A stretch of DNA of 64,000 nt, taken from positions 434,001 to 498,000 of the forward strand of contig NZ_CP050303.1 in NCBI RefSeq assembly GCF_014189505.1, written 5' to 3'. The notes under the pieces were generated by a model that ran no database searches, had not been told where the DNA came from, and saw only the letters and a program-made list of their open reading frames with translations. How positions within the stretch are numbered: position 1 is the first letter of the stretch; each line of letters opens with the position of its first letter. The translations under genes and the position numbers were made by a program. This document shows, piece after piece, positions 25,347 through 34,224 of this stretch. Origin of the DNA: Phyllobacterium sp. 628 (GTDB lineage: Bacteria > Pseudomonadota > Alphaproteobacteria > Rhizobiales > Rhizobiaceae).

Positions 25347-28300
25347 TCAGCTTGGTGCAACAATTGGTTCGTGTGGCTCCGCATTGGGCGAATTCTTGTC
25401 CGGGGCCTTGATCCGGAACCAGGCAATATACAGTGCCGGCAGGAACAGGAGCGTCAGCACTGTGCCCACGATGATACCGCCCATCATGGCATAAGCCATC
25501 GGTCCCCAGAAAATTTCCCGGGCAATCGGTATGAGCGCGAGACTGGCCGCTGCCGCCGTCAGCATGATCGGCCGCATTCGGTGCTCAGTTGCTTCAACGA
25601 CGGCGCTCCACGGGTCCTTCCCTTCCTTACGCAAATCCTCGATCTGAACCACAAGGATCACGGAGTTTCGGATCAGGATGCCGATGAGCGCAAGAACGCC
25701 AAGAAGGGCGACGAAGCCGAGTGGCGAATTGCTCGAAAGCAGTGCCGCGACCACACCGATAATGGCGAGCGGCGCCACCGCAAATACGAGAAACAGCCGT
25801 TGGAAACTCTGCAGCTGGATCATCAGCAGCGTTACCATCGCGAACAGCATCAAAGGAGCAACCGCTGCAATCGGAGCCTGCGCCTTACCGCTTTCTTCCA
25901 CAGCACCGCCAATGACAACGCCGTAACCGGGGGGAAGCTTGTCGGCGAACTCTTTTACCTTTGGCGCCAGTTGCGTGACCACGGTGGCTGGCTGCAGCGC
26001 ACCAAGTACGCTTGCCTTGAGCGTGACAGTGGGCTGCCGTGCGCGACGCCAGACAACGGGCTGCTCCAGTTCGTAGCGGAAATTCGCGACGGCCGCAGCG
26101 GGCACTGACTGACCGTTGCTGGTCGGGAGCTGCAGATTACGCAATTGATCGATTGATCCGCGTTCATCCGCGCGGGCACGCACAATGACATTGATGAGAT
26201 AGATGGAATCCCTCACCTGCGTGATTGTCGATCCGCCGACAACGAAGTTCAGCGACGTCGCGATTGACTCGGACGTGATACCAAGTTGCCGGGCCTTGTC
26301 CTGCAGCACATCGACCTTGATCACACGCGACGGTTCGTTCCAGTCGAAGGTGATATCGCCAAGCGATTTGTTTTCGGCAATCAGATTGGCCACGTCGTGC
26401 GCGTAATCCCGCACCTTCTGTATATCCGGTCCGCTGATGCGGTACTGGACCGGGCGGCCAACCGGCGGACCAATATCGAGAAGATGAACGAACGCATCGG
26501 TGCTGGGGAATTGATCCTTCAGCCACGCCTGGAATTTCTGCCTCAGCTGATCACGCGCCTCCAGGCTTTTGGTCACAATAATTGTCTGGCCGAAAAACGG
26601 ATTTGCCGGTTGAACGTCGAACGACAGCAGGAAGCGGATGGCGCCCTGCCCGACATAAGAGCTCCAGTGGTCAATATCCGGATTACCAACAAGCTGTTCT
26701 GCTTCGAACTTGTCCATTTGGACCTTGGTCTCAAGGATCGAGGCGTTCTGCGGCAGATTCCAATCGACAACCAATTCATGACGATCAGAATTGGGAAAAA
26801 ACTGCTGCTGAACATGACCCATTCCGTAGAGGGAAAGGGCGAAAATTCCGACGGTGGCAGCGATGGTCACCCAGCGAAACCGCATGCACAGCAGCAGAAC
26901 GCGTTGAAAGCCAAGGGTAAACCGCCCCGGATTGTCATGCTTGTTCTTCATCGTTTTTGGAAGAAGCGTTACGCCCAGCAACGGAGTGAAAACAACCGCC
27001 ACAATCCACGAGACGACAAGAGAAACCGCGATGACGACGAAGAGCGTATAGGTAAACTCGCCTGCAGCACTGCTGTTGAGACCTACCGGAATAAAGCCGG
27101 ACACCGTGACCAGCGTTCCCGTCAGCATGGGAAACGCAGTGTGGGTGTAGACGTAGGTCGCGGCTTTTCGCAGATTGTCGCCCGCTTCCAGCCGGGCCAC
27201 CATCATCTCCACAGCGATCATCGCATCATCGACCAGCAGACCAAGCGCGATGATCAAAGCGCCGAGCGAAATTCGCTGCAGCGATATGCCCATATATTCC
27301 ATCACCATGAAGGTGATCGCCAGAACCAGCGGAATAGCCAAGGCCACAACGAAACCGGCACGCATTCCCAGACTGACAAAACTGACCGCGAGAACGATGG
27401 CCACAGCTTCGAACAACGCCCGGGTGAAGCCTGAGACTGCCTCTTCCACGATTTGCGGCTGATCGGAAACCAGATGAACCCCGACACCGACTGGAAGATC
27501 AGCCGTAATCTGCTTCATCTGCTCTTTCAGTTTTTCACCAAACTTGAGCAGGTTGCCGTTCGGTTTCATACCGATGGCAAGACCAATCGCTTCCTTGCCA
27601 TTGACACGGAACAAGTTTGCCGGTGGATCCTGATAGCCGCGCGTTACTTTCGCAACATCGCTCAAGCGGAAGAAGCGGTCATTGACCCGCAGATTGATGG
27701 CTTGAAGGCTCTTTTCAGAGACAAACTGGCCATTGACGCGGATCATGACCCGCTCAGGCCCGGTCTCGATGACACCTGACGGTGTGATCGCGTTCTGGGC
27801 CTGCAAGGTGCTGATAATAGCCTGCTGATCGAGGCCCAATGCAGCGACCTGCTTGGGCGAGAATTCCAGATAGATTGCCTCATCCTGTGCGCCGACAAGC
27901 TCCACCTTGCCAACATCGGGAACAGTCAGGATCTTGCGCCTGACATCTTCGACATAATCGCGCAACTGCCGCTGGCTCAGCCCGTCGGATGTGAACCCGT
28001 AGACATTTCCGTACACGTCACCAAAATCATCGTTGAAAAACGGACCAACGACACCTTGCGGCAACTCGGCTTGAATATCGCCAATGAGATTACGGGCGCG
28101 GATCCAGGTCTGTTTGACCGCGTCACCACGCACGGTGTCCTTAAGGTTCAGGAAAATCGTCGTTGAACCCGGCGAGCTAACACTCTTGGTATAATCAAGC
28201 GTATCAAGCTCTTCGAGTTTCTTTTCAATCCTGTCGGTAACCTGAGTGGTTGTATCCTCGATTGAAGCACCCGGCCATTGCGCCGAAATCACCACGGTCT

Positions 28301-28436
28301 TGATGGTGAAATTGGGGTCTTCTTCCCGCCCGAGATTTAGATAGGAGAAAATACCCGCTATCGTGAAAACGATCATGAAGTACCAGACGAGAGAACGATG
28401 TTCGAGCGCCCATTCTGAAAGGTTGAATTTCTTCAT
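25347..28436 (-). CDS. RND efflux pump, inner-membrane permease (TriC-like)
   Basis: A 1029-residue hydrophobe/amphiphile efflux (HAE-1-type) RND transporter. It has 12 transmembrane helices and two large periplasmic loops, with a first helix at about 14-32 and the proton-relay pair of aspartates in LIIALGLLVDDAMIAVEMM (near 400). It takes drugs or biocides from the periplasm and inner leaflet and passes them to an outer-membrane channel. The gene is last in an operon with two adaptor genes, the arrangement of P. aeruginosa TriABC. The ATG overlaps the preceding adaptor stop. No outer-membrane factor is in the window, so a TolC-like partner must be encoded elsewhere. Confidence 0.93.
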   Translation of the reverse strand: MKKFNLSEWALEHRSLVWYFMIVFTIAGIFSYLNLGREEDPNFTIKTVVISAQWPGASIEDTTTQVTDRIEKKLEELDTLDYTKSVSSPGSTTIFLNLKDTVRGDAVKQTWIRARNLIGDIQAELPQGVVGPFFNDDFGDVYGNVYGFTSDGLSQRQLRDYVEDVRRKILTVPDVGKVELVGAQDEAIYLEFSPKQVAALGLDQQAIISTLQAQNAITPSGVIETGPERVMIRVNGQFVSEKSLQAINLRVNDRFFRLSDVAKVTRGYQDPPANLFRVNGKEAIGLAIGMKPNGNLLKFGEKLKEQMKQITADLPVGVGVHLVSDQPQIVEEAVSGFTRALFEAVAIVLAVSFVSLGMRAGFVVALAIPLVLAITFMVMEYMGISLQRISLGALIIALGLLVDDAMIAVEMMVARLEAGDNLRKAATYVYTHTAFPMLTGTLVTVSGFIPVGLNSSAAGEFTYTLFVVIAVSLVVSWIVAVVFTPLLGVTLLPKTMKNKHDNPGRFTLGFQRVLLLCMRFRWVTIAATVGIFALSLYGMGHVQQQFFPNSDRHELVVDWNLPQNASILETKVQMDKFEAEQLVGNPDIDHWSSYVGQGAIRFLLSFDVQPANPFFGQTIIVTKSLEARDQLRQKFQAWLKDQFPSTDAFVHLLDIGPPVGRPVQYRISGPDIQKVRDYAHDVANLIAENKSLGDITFDWNEPSRVIKVDVLQDKARQLGITSESIATSLNFVVGGSTITQVRDSIYLINVIVRARADERGSIDQLRNLQLPTSNGQSVPAAAVANFRYELEQPVVWRRARQPTVTLKASVLGALQPATVVTQLAPKVKEFADKLPPGYGVVIGGAVEESGKAQAPIAAVAPLMLFAMVTLLMIQLQSFQRLFLVFAVAPLAIIGVVAALLSSNSPLGFVALLGVLALIGILIRNSVILVVQIEDLRKEGKDPWSAVVEATEHRMRPIMLTAAAASLALIPIAREIFWGPMAYAMMGGIIVGTVLTLLFLPALYIAWFRIKAPDKNSPNAEPHEPIVAPS

Positions 28437-29515
28437 AATGGCTTCCCGTCCGTCATCTTGATTTTCTGGCCTTCGTTAAGGCTATGTGCTCCGGCCGTCG
28501 CGATCCGGTCGCCATCGGCAAGACCGTCAGTCACAATCGCATCCCAAGCTGTCCGGCCCTCCAGTTTGACTTCTTTCGTCACAACGGTCGCTGCCTTTTC
28601 GTCAATGAGCCAGACAAATGTCTTGCCATCCTTGTCGAGTATCGCTGTTGCCGGAATGTGAATGCGCGGGTCGGCCGCTGTCGTCAGGTACGCCGTCACT
28701 GTGGTTCCGAGCCGGAAACCCTCCGGCGGCTGCTCAAGAGTAATGCGTGTGCGGCGTGTGCGCGTGGCTTCATCGGCCTGTGGCGCAATTTCCCGCACAG
28801 TACCGGCAGCCTGTATCGTCGGATCTATCTGCAAAGACACACCAAACTTGCTGCCGATTTTGATCGGGCTGGCAACGGCCTCCGGAATGTCGACGACCGC
28901 TTCGCGAATGTCAGGCCGGGCAACAATGGCAACCAACTGACCTGCCGTCACGGTTTGCCCCACGTCCGCCTGCAAAGACGTGACCACACCGTCGAAATCA
29001 GATTTAAGCACGGCGTAACCCAGCTCTTCCCGCGCCTTCGTTAGATCGGCATCTGCCCGCACAACGGCAGCGCTGGCGGCCGCGTTAGCCTGACGCGCTT
29101 CATCGAATGTAGCCTGTGTTGATGAGTCTTTGCTTAAAAGCGCCTTCTGCCGATCCTCTGTCGCAGCAGCATTGACCAGTTGAGCCTTCGCAGAGGACAA
29201 ACTTGCTACTGACGCCTGCACTGCAAGCTCAAGAGCAAGCGGGTCAAGCGCTGCGATTTCCTGTCCGTTCGAAACAAGGTCGCCAACCGAAACATCGCGG
29301 CGAACAATACGCCCCAGTGTACGGAAACCAAGCTGTGTCTGAAAACGCGGTTCAACCTTTCCGGCAAAGCCCCGGACCTGTAGCAATTGGGTCTTGATGA
29401 CGGTGGACAATACCGGCCGGACAACCTCTGGCTCAGCCTTTTCTTCCTTTTGGCAGGCTGCAAGGGTTAGTCCCAAACATGCAAAGGTTAGACTGAAAAC
29501 AAGAATACGTTTCAT
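28433..29515 (-). CDS. RND efflux periplasmic adaptor, second subunit (TriB-like)
   Basis: A 360-residue membrane fusion protein. The N-terminal signal carries a lipobox-like LTLAACQ (Cys near 21), so it is probably a lipoprotein anchored in the inner membrane. It then shows the split barrel-sandwich (lipoyl) halves GRIVRRDVSVGDLVSNGQEIAALD (about 69-92) and LKSDFDGVVTSLQADVGQTV, separated by an alpha-hairpin with coiled-coil character, and a beta-barrel/MP domain at the C-terminus. It overlaps its neighbours by four bases on both sides. Two adaptors per pump is unusual and suggests a hetero-adaptor complex as in TriABC. Confidence 0.9.
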   Translation of the reverse strand: MKRILVFSLTFACLGLTLAACQKEEKAEPEVVRPVLSTVIKTQLLQVRGFAGKVEPRFQTQLGFRTLGRIVRRDVSVGDLVSNGQEIAALDPLALELAVQASVASLSSAKAQLVNAAATEDRQKALLSKDSSTQATFDEARQANAAASAAVVRADADLTKAREELGYAVLKSDFDGVVTSLQADVGQTVTAGQLVAIVARPDIREAVVDIPEAVASPIKIGSKFGVSLQIDPTIQAAGTVREIAPQADEATRTRRTRITLEQPPEGFRLGTTVTAYLTTAADPRIHIPATAILDKDGKTFVWLIDEKAATVVTKEVKLEGRTAWDAIVTDGLADGDRIATAGAHSLNEGQKIKMTDGKPL

Positions 29516-30645
29516 GATGCATTCCCGTTCTTGATCGCAACGATCTGGGTTGGCCGCAACCGGGCTCCACCTGCCGTCACAACTTTCTCGCCGGCCTGAA
29601 GACCACCGCCGATTGCAACATTGAGAGATTCGTAAGCCGTTACAGTGACATCGCGTACACTGACGGCGCCGGTCTGCGGATCAATGACCCACACAGCGGG
29701 CTTGCCATTATCAGATGTGAGCGCCGACGATGGAAGCACAGCCGCTTTGACCGCCATCAGTTTAACCGTTCCCGACACAACCGATCCCAAGGTCATTTCC
29801 GGGCGCGGATTCTCAACGGTTACTTTAATACGCACTGTGCCGGATGCATCATCGACTGTAGGAGAAACTTCGCGGATCGTCCCTTGGGCTGTGATCGAGG
29901 GATCATCCAACAGGACAATCTGAATTTGCTGATTAGCAATGCTGTGCGTGACCAGGCCTTCATAGACATTGAAAATAGCATCACGCGGGCCATCAACTGC
30001 CACTGTGAATGCTGTTGATGCGATTTGCGTAACCTGACCGACTTCAATGCTCCGAACAGTGACGACGCCAGCCGCATCGGCCTTGAGCTCAGTATAGGAC
30101 AGCGTTTCGCGGGAGGTATCCAACTGCGCCTTGGCGGCATCGAGCGATCCCTGCGCCGTGCGCTGCGCCTCTTCTGCACCATCGTAGGCGCTGCGAGTGG
30201 TAAAGCCCTGCGCCAGCAGAGTTTTTTGCCGCTCAAATGCTGACGTTGCCTGCAACACCTGCGCTTCAGCCGATTGTACGGCGGCTTGCGATGCCGCGAG
30301 ATCAGCCTGCTGCTGAGCGGGATCTATCCGCGCCAGAACATCGCCTGCCGCAACGTGATCGCCCACATCGACAAACCGCTCAACCACCTTGCCGCTCACC
30401 CGGAACGAAAGATTGCTGTCAACTTTTGCGCGTATCTCGCCACTCACGGAAACCGTCTGCGAATAATCAGAAAAAGACACTGTGACAGCTTCCACCGGTG
30501 TTGCTGGTGTTTTTTCCGCCACCTTGTCGGGCTGGCAACCGGCCAGCAGCAAAACCGCCAATGCAGCAGCAAATACCGGCGGAGTTCCGCCCCACCGCCA
30601 GGCGCGTTTGGCGGGTGAATTGAGGACGTTCCGTTCAGATCGCAT
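29512..30645 (-). CDS. RND efflux periplasmic adaptor, first subunit (TriA-like)
   Basis: A 377-residue membrane fusion protein and first gene of the pump operon. A lipobox-like LLLAGCQ (Cys near 37) suggests lipid anchoring. The lipoyl halves are SGKVVERFVDVGDHVAAGDVLARID (about 87-111) and LKADAAGVVTVRSIEVGQVT, with an alpha-hairpin (AQVLQATSAFERQKTLLAQGF) between. It is similar in layout to the second adaptor but clearly diverged. Upstream lies a perfect 15-bp-arm TetR operator and the divergent tetR gene. The ATG at 30645 is used; a downstream start would still leave a signal sequence only if at or before about residue 15. Confidence 0.9.
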   Translation of the reverse strand: MRSERNVLNSPAKRAWRWGGTPPVFAAALAVLLLAGCQPDKVAEKTPATPVEAVTVSFSDYSQTVSVSGEIRAKVDSNLSFRVSGKVVERFVDVGDHVAAGDVLARIDPAQQQADLAASQAAVQSAEAQVLQATSAFERQKTLLAQGFTTRSAYDGAEEAQRTAQGSLDAAKAQLDTSRETLSYTELKADAAGVVTVRSIEVGQVTQIASTAFTVAVDGPRDAIFNVYEGLVTHSIANQQIQIVLLDDPSITAQGTIREVSPTVDDASGTVRIKVTVENPRPEMTLGSVVSGTVKLMAVKAAVLPSSALTSDNGKPAVWVIDPQTGAVSVRDVTVTAYESLNVAIGGGLQAGEKVVTAGGARLRPTQIVAIKNGNAS

Positions 30646-30677
30646 TCTTTGACCAATCCATGAAAACCTGTGACCGG

Positions 30678-30711
30678 TATATTATTGACTGATCATTCAG
30701 TCAATAATATA
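30678..30711. promoter_or_regulatory. TetR-type operator with perfect 15-bp arms
   Basis: TATATTATTGACTGA, then TCAT, then its exact reverse complement. It lies in the 103-bp gap between the pump operon and the divergent tetR gene, 33 bases before the pump start and 38 before the regulator start, where binding would block both promoters. Confidence 0.85.
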
Positions 30712-30748
30712 GTTCACTTTAAATCAACGCTGCGTTCTACGGAAAGAA

Positions 30749-31417
30749 ATGATGGCTGAAATTGAAAATGCGTCAAGGCTGACAACAGCAGAGAGCAGCT
30801 CCGGTGTTCGCGCACGCCGCAAGGCACAGCGTCCCCTTGAGATTCTGCACGCCGCTTTTGATGAATTCGTTGACCGGGGCTACACCGCCACACGCATCGA
30901 AGATGTGGCCAAACGTGCAGGTGTGACCAAGGGAACAATCTATCTCTATTTTCAAAACAAAGAAGAGCTGTTTCACGACGTTGTGCGCAAACTTTCGCAG
31001 CCGATCTTCAACGAAGAACAGTTTTTGAAGCAGCATCAGAACCGGCCTGCTGACGAACTGGTGCGCATATTTCTTGATACGCTATATGAACATATGACGG
31101 TGAACCCGTACTCGCGCGAAATCCTGCGCTTTCTCATTTCAGATGGCCGCAGTTTTCCTGAGCTGACCGCATATCACTACGATGAATTCGTCAAACCAAC
31201 TCTGTTGATGTTTGAGCATATTCTTGAGAAAGGCATTCGCGACGGCATATTCGAAACATCGATTGCCCACCACGTCAGTCACATTCTAATCAGCCCTGCC
31301 CTTACGCTGACAATAGACAAGCTACTGGATTGCGGGACCAAGATTCCTGAGTTGAATGACTATATCGAGGCGCATTACCAGATGATCATGCGCACTGTTC
31401 GCAAACAGCCGATTTAA
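30749..31417 (+). CDS. TetR/AcrR-family repressor of the RND pump
   Basis: A 222-residue regulator. The N-terminal helix-turn-helix lies at about 28-72 with the recognition stretch IEDVAKRAGVTKGTIYLYFQNKEELF. A C-terminal all-helical domain starts PIFNEEQFLKQHQNRPADELVRIFLD, similar to AefR/AcrR-like effector domains. It is divergent from the two-adaptor pump and a large palindrome sits between, so it probably represses the pump and itself until an effluxed compound binds. ATG 30749 follows a GGAAAG site; ATG 30752 is also possible. Confidence 0.9.
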   Translation: MMAEIENASRLTTAESSSGVRARRKAQRPLEILHAAFDEFVDRGYTATRIEDVAKRAGVTKGTIYLYFQNKEELFHDVVRKLSQPIFNEEQFLKQHQNRPADELVRIFLDTLYEHMTVNPYSREILRFLISDGRSFPELTAYHYDEFVKPTLLMFEHILEKGIRDGIFETSIAHHVSHILISPALTLTIDKLLDCGTKIPELNDYIEAHYQMIMRTVRKQPI

Positions 31418-31421
31418 AATC

Positions 31422-31901
31422 CTATCGGCACTTCGAAATTTGTTCAAAGCGCTGATCGAAATCCCGCGCCAGATCGGCTAGCGTTACGCCAGCAAATCGC
31501 GCCACCAGAACAGCCTCTGCCTCCTTGAAAGCGTCCGTGAGCGCAGAATTCACCGCCTGCTCGACAAGACATTCAGGGTGATCCTCTGTCAATCCGATAG
31601 CAAAAATGGGCGGCGCACCAAGCGCCTGGTGGATATCCAGGAGGCTGATATCCTCCAGCTTGCGGGCCAGTGTCCAACCGCCACCGCGCCCCTTTTCAGA
31701 ACGCACATAACCTTGATCCCTGAGACCAGCCATTGTCCGGCGCACGACCACCGGATTGGTGTTCAACATATTGGCAATCATATCTGATGTTGCCGCCCCC
31801 TTGTGCCTGTCCATATGGATAAGCACGTGCAGCATGCGCGAAAGACGGGAGTCGTTTCTCATTGCTTCAAATTTCCGTTTGCTGTTCGCCGCCATAGACA
31901 T
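31422..31901 (-). CDS. Rrf2-family transcriptional regulator
   Basis: A 159-residue winged-helix regulator of the Rrf2 superfamily. The DNA-binding part has SRLSRMLHVLIHMDRH, then ATSDMIANMLNTNPVVVRRTMAGLRDQGYVRSEKG, and a GGGWTLAR wing. There are few cysteines (one in HPECLVEQ, one near the end), so the three-Cys Fe-S site of IscR/NsrR is absent and it is closer to YwnA/CymR-type members. The start at 31901 has an AGAGGTG site upstream; ATG 31862, giving MRNDSRLSRM, is also possible. It is divergent from a thioredoxin-reductase-like flavoprotein, with a near-perfect operator between. Confidence 0.85.
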   Translation of the reverse strand: MSMAANSKRKFEAMRNDSRLSRMLHVLIHMDRHKGAATSDMIANMLNTNPVVVRRTMAGLRDQGYVRSEKGRGGGWTLARKLEDISLLDIHQALGAPPIFAIGLTEDHPECLVEQAVNSALTDAFKEAEAVLVARFAGVTLADLARDFDQRFEQISKCR

Positions 31902-31930
31902 AACACGGCACACCTCTAGCAACAAGAAAA

Positions 31931-31965
31931 GTTACGAGATAATTGACTCCGTAATATCACGTAAC
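31931..31965. promoter_or_regulatory. Probable Rrf2 operator
   Basis: GTTACGAGATAAT and its inverted partner AATATCACGTAAC (two mismatches over 13 bp) flank a 9-bp spacer. It sits between the divergent Rrf2 and flavoprotein genes, 34 bases before the latter's start. Confidence 0.7.
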
Positions 31966-31998
31966 TTATGATGTATCGAAATAACGGAGTTTTCTCAA

Positions 31999-32886
31999 AT
32001 GTATGATGTCATCGTCGTAGGCGGCAATTACGCCGGCATTGCCGCAGCTTTGCAATTGGCTCGCGCGCGACAAACTATTCTGGTTATCGATGCCGGAACG
32101 CGCCGCAATCGCTTTGCTGCAACGTCTCATGGTTTTCTCGGGCAGGATGGCCGCGCGCCCGGTGCGATTGTCTCCGATGCCCGTGCACAGCTGATGGCTT
32201 ACCCGACTGTGGAATGGGTTGAAGTTCAAGCCGAGCGGGCGGAGAAAACAGAAACCGGTTTCGTAATCACAACGCAAAATGGCCATACATACGAATCCAG
32301 ACGCCTGATCCTTGCGACAGGTGTCATCGACAATCTACCCGACATTCCCGGCCTCGCAGAACGCTGGGGCAGGACTATTTTTCATTGCCCCTATTGCCAT
32401 GGCTATGAACTGGATAAAGGCCGCATCGGCGTTCTCGCGGTATCGCCATTGTCAATGCATCACGCGCTAATGCTGCCGGATTGGGGATCGACGACATTCT
32501 TCCTGAATGGTGCCTTCATCCCCGATAGCGGCCAGCTGGCGCAATTGCATAAGCGCGGCGTGGCGATCGAGCATGAAATGATCGAACACATTTCCGGTAG
32601 CGCCGATGTCAAACTTAGGGATGGCCGCGTTATAGCACTGGATGGGATTTTCACGCTGACACGAACAAGCATGGCCAGCCCGCTCGCAGAGCAATTGGGT
32701 TGCACTTTTGAAGACGGACCTTTGGGTCCATTCATACAGACCGACATGTTCAAGGAAACAACCGTGCCGGGTGTGTTCGCCTGCGGTGATGCAGCACGGG
32801 CCATGGGATCGGTGGCTGTGGCCGTCGGAGACGGGACAATGGCGGGCGCGGGCACCCATCAATCCCTCATATTTCGGGACGCATAA
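31999..32886 (+). CDS. Thioredoxin-reductase-like NAD(P)/FAD oxidoreductase
   Basis: A 295-residue flavoprotein. FAD-binding YDVIVVGGNYAGIAAALQLARA lies at residues 2-23, and a redox-active dithiol in CPYCHGYE (near 130-137) has the spacing and place of thioredoxin reductase CxxC. The FAD motif VPGVFACGDAA is near the C-terminus. The nucleotide motif GxGxxA is not evident between them (IGVLAVSPLSMHHALML), so NADPH binding may be atypical or lost. This pattern is common in bacillithiol/thioredoxin-reductase relatives paired with Rrf2 regulators. It probably acts in disulfide or electrophile stress. An Rrf2 regulator lies divergently and an old yellow enzyme follows 117 bases downstream. Confidence 0.87.
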   Translation: MYDVIVVGGNYAGIAAALQLARARQTILVIDAGTRRNRFAATSHGFLGQDGRAPGAIVSDARAQLMAYPTVEWVEVQAERAEKTETGFVITTQNGHTYESRRLILATGVIDNLPDIPGLAERWGRTIFHCPYCHGYELDKGRIGVLAVSPLSMHHALMLPDWGSTTFFLNGAFIPDSGQLAQLHKRGVAIEHEMIEHISGSADVKLRDGRVIALDGIFTLTRTSMASPLAEQLGCTFEDGPLGPFIQTDMFKETTVPGVFACGDAARAMGSVAVAVGDGTMAGAGTHQSLIFRDA

Positions 32887-33003
32887 GGTTCCGTTCTGAT
32901 CAGTAAAACTAATTTGAAGCCGTTCCCCCTAAAATGCCTGTGGTTAGATTGAGCTGGATGTGGTCAACATCCAATTTCAGTCGTTGAACCATTGGAGCAT
33001 CAG

Positions 33004-34119
33004 ATGAGTCAGCTGTTTCAACCGTTTAATTTAGGCTCGCTTGAGCTCGCCAACCGCATCATCATCGCACCGATGTGCCAATATTCCGCTACGGATGGCA
33101 TCGCTGCCGATTGGCATATGATCCATCTGGGAAATCTTGCTCTCTCGGGCGCGGGGCTTTTGATAACCGAGGCAACCGCTGTCTCAGCAGAAGGCCGGAT
33201 TTCGCCCGATGATCTGGGGCTCTATTCCGATGCCAACGAAGCAGCGTTGGGCAAGGTCATCAAAGCGATCAGGACATACTCGCCCATTCCAGTTGCAGTC
33301 CAACTGGCGCATGCAGGACGCAAGGCCTCGACGAGGGTACCGTGGGAAGGCGGCACACAAATTGCGCCAACGGAGACGCGAGGCTGGCAAACGGAAGCTC
33401 CATCGGCCGTCCCCCATGCAACGGGCGATAACGCTCCCACGGCGCTTGACCGCGCGGGCCTTGATCGGGTGCGGTCTGCGTTTGTTACTGCTGCCCGCCG
33501 TGCGGAGCGTATCGGCGTTGATGGTATCGAGGTTCATGCCGCCCATGGCTATCTCCTGCATCAATTCCTGTCCCCGCTCGCCAATAAACGCGAGGATGAA
33601 TATGGTGGAAGTCTGGAAAACCGCATGCGGTTTCCGCTCGAAGTTTTTGACGCAGTGCGTGCAGAATTTCCCGCCCGCAAGCCGGTCTGGGTCCGGATTT
33701 CCGCGACCGACTGGGTACCCGATGGATGGGACATTGAAGGGTCTGTGGCTTTTTCCCATGCGTTGAAGGCACGCGGGTGCACAGCGATCCACGTCAGCAG
33801 CGGCGGGGTTTCACCGCAGCAGACAATTCCTCTCGCCGCAGGCTATCAGGTACCCTTTGCCCAGCGCATAAAAGCAGAGGTGGGACTACCGACAATTGCC
33901 GTCGGCTTGATCAATGAACCGCAGCAAGCTGAATCCATCATTGCCAATGGTGAGGCTGATGCCATAGGTTTGGCACGGGCTATCCTTTACGATCCACGCT
34001 GGCCCTGGCATGCGGCCGCTGCACTTGGCGATCATGCGTGGGCGCCAAACCAGTATCTGCGCTGCCAACCACGAGAATATCCGGACTTGTTCAAAACAGA
34101 CCACACCAAACGGACGTAA
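33004..34119 (+). CDS. Old yellow enzyme family NADH:flavin oxidoreductase (YqjM-type)
   Basis: This 371-residue FMN TIM-barrel enzyme reduces activated alkenes with NAD(P)H. The cysteine motif IIAPMCQYSATDGIAADWH (about 20-38) marks the thermophilic-like YqjM/XenA class. The catalytic HAAHGYLLHQFLSPLANKREDEYGG (about 179-203), the flavin-phosphate region GLINEPQQAESI and the GEADAIGLARAIL end block are all present. ATG 33004 with GGAG 7 bases upstream is the natural start. It sits between a stress-type flavoprotein and zwf, an NADPH source, consistent with a role in electrophile detoxification. Confidence 0.92.
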   Translation: MSQLFQPFNLGSLELANRIIIAPMCQYSATDGIAADWHMIHLGNLALSGAGLLITEATAVSAEGRISPDDLGLYSDANEAALGKVIKAIRTYSPIPVAVQLAHAGRKASTRVPWEGGTQIAPTETRGWQTEAPSAVPHATGDNAPTALDRAGLDRVRSAFVTAARRAERIGVDGIEVHAAHGYLLHQFLSPLANKREDEYGGSLENRMRFPLEVFDAVRAEFPARKPVWVRISATDWVPDGWDIEGSVAFSHALKARGCTAIHVSSGGVSPQQTIPLAAGYQVPFAQRIKAEVGLPTIAVGLINEPQQAESIIANGEADAIGLARAILYDPRWPWHAAAALGDHAWAPNQYLRCQPREYPDLFKTDHTKRT

Positions 34120-34224
34120 TGTCTACCGGCAAGCCAAAATCGACGCGTTTCTTCGATCAATCCATGGAGACCACATGTTTGAGATAACCCCGGATCTGAA
34201 GCACTTTGTTGATTTGGTGCAATT

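Noticed and set aside
26286..27434. 382-residue plus-strand open frame inside the RND pump gene
   Set aside because: Antisense to a well-conserved transporter; composition is His/Arg/Gln-rich as in mirror frames.
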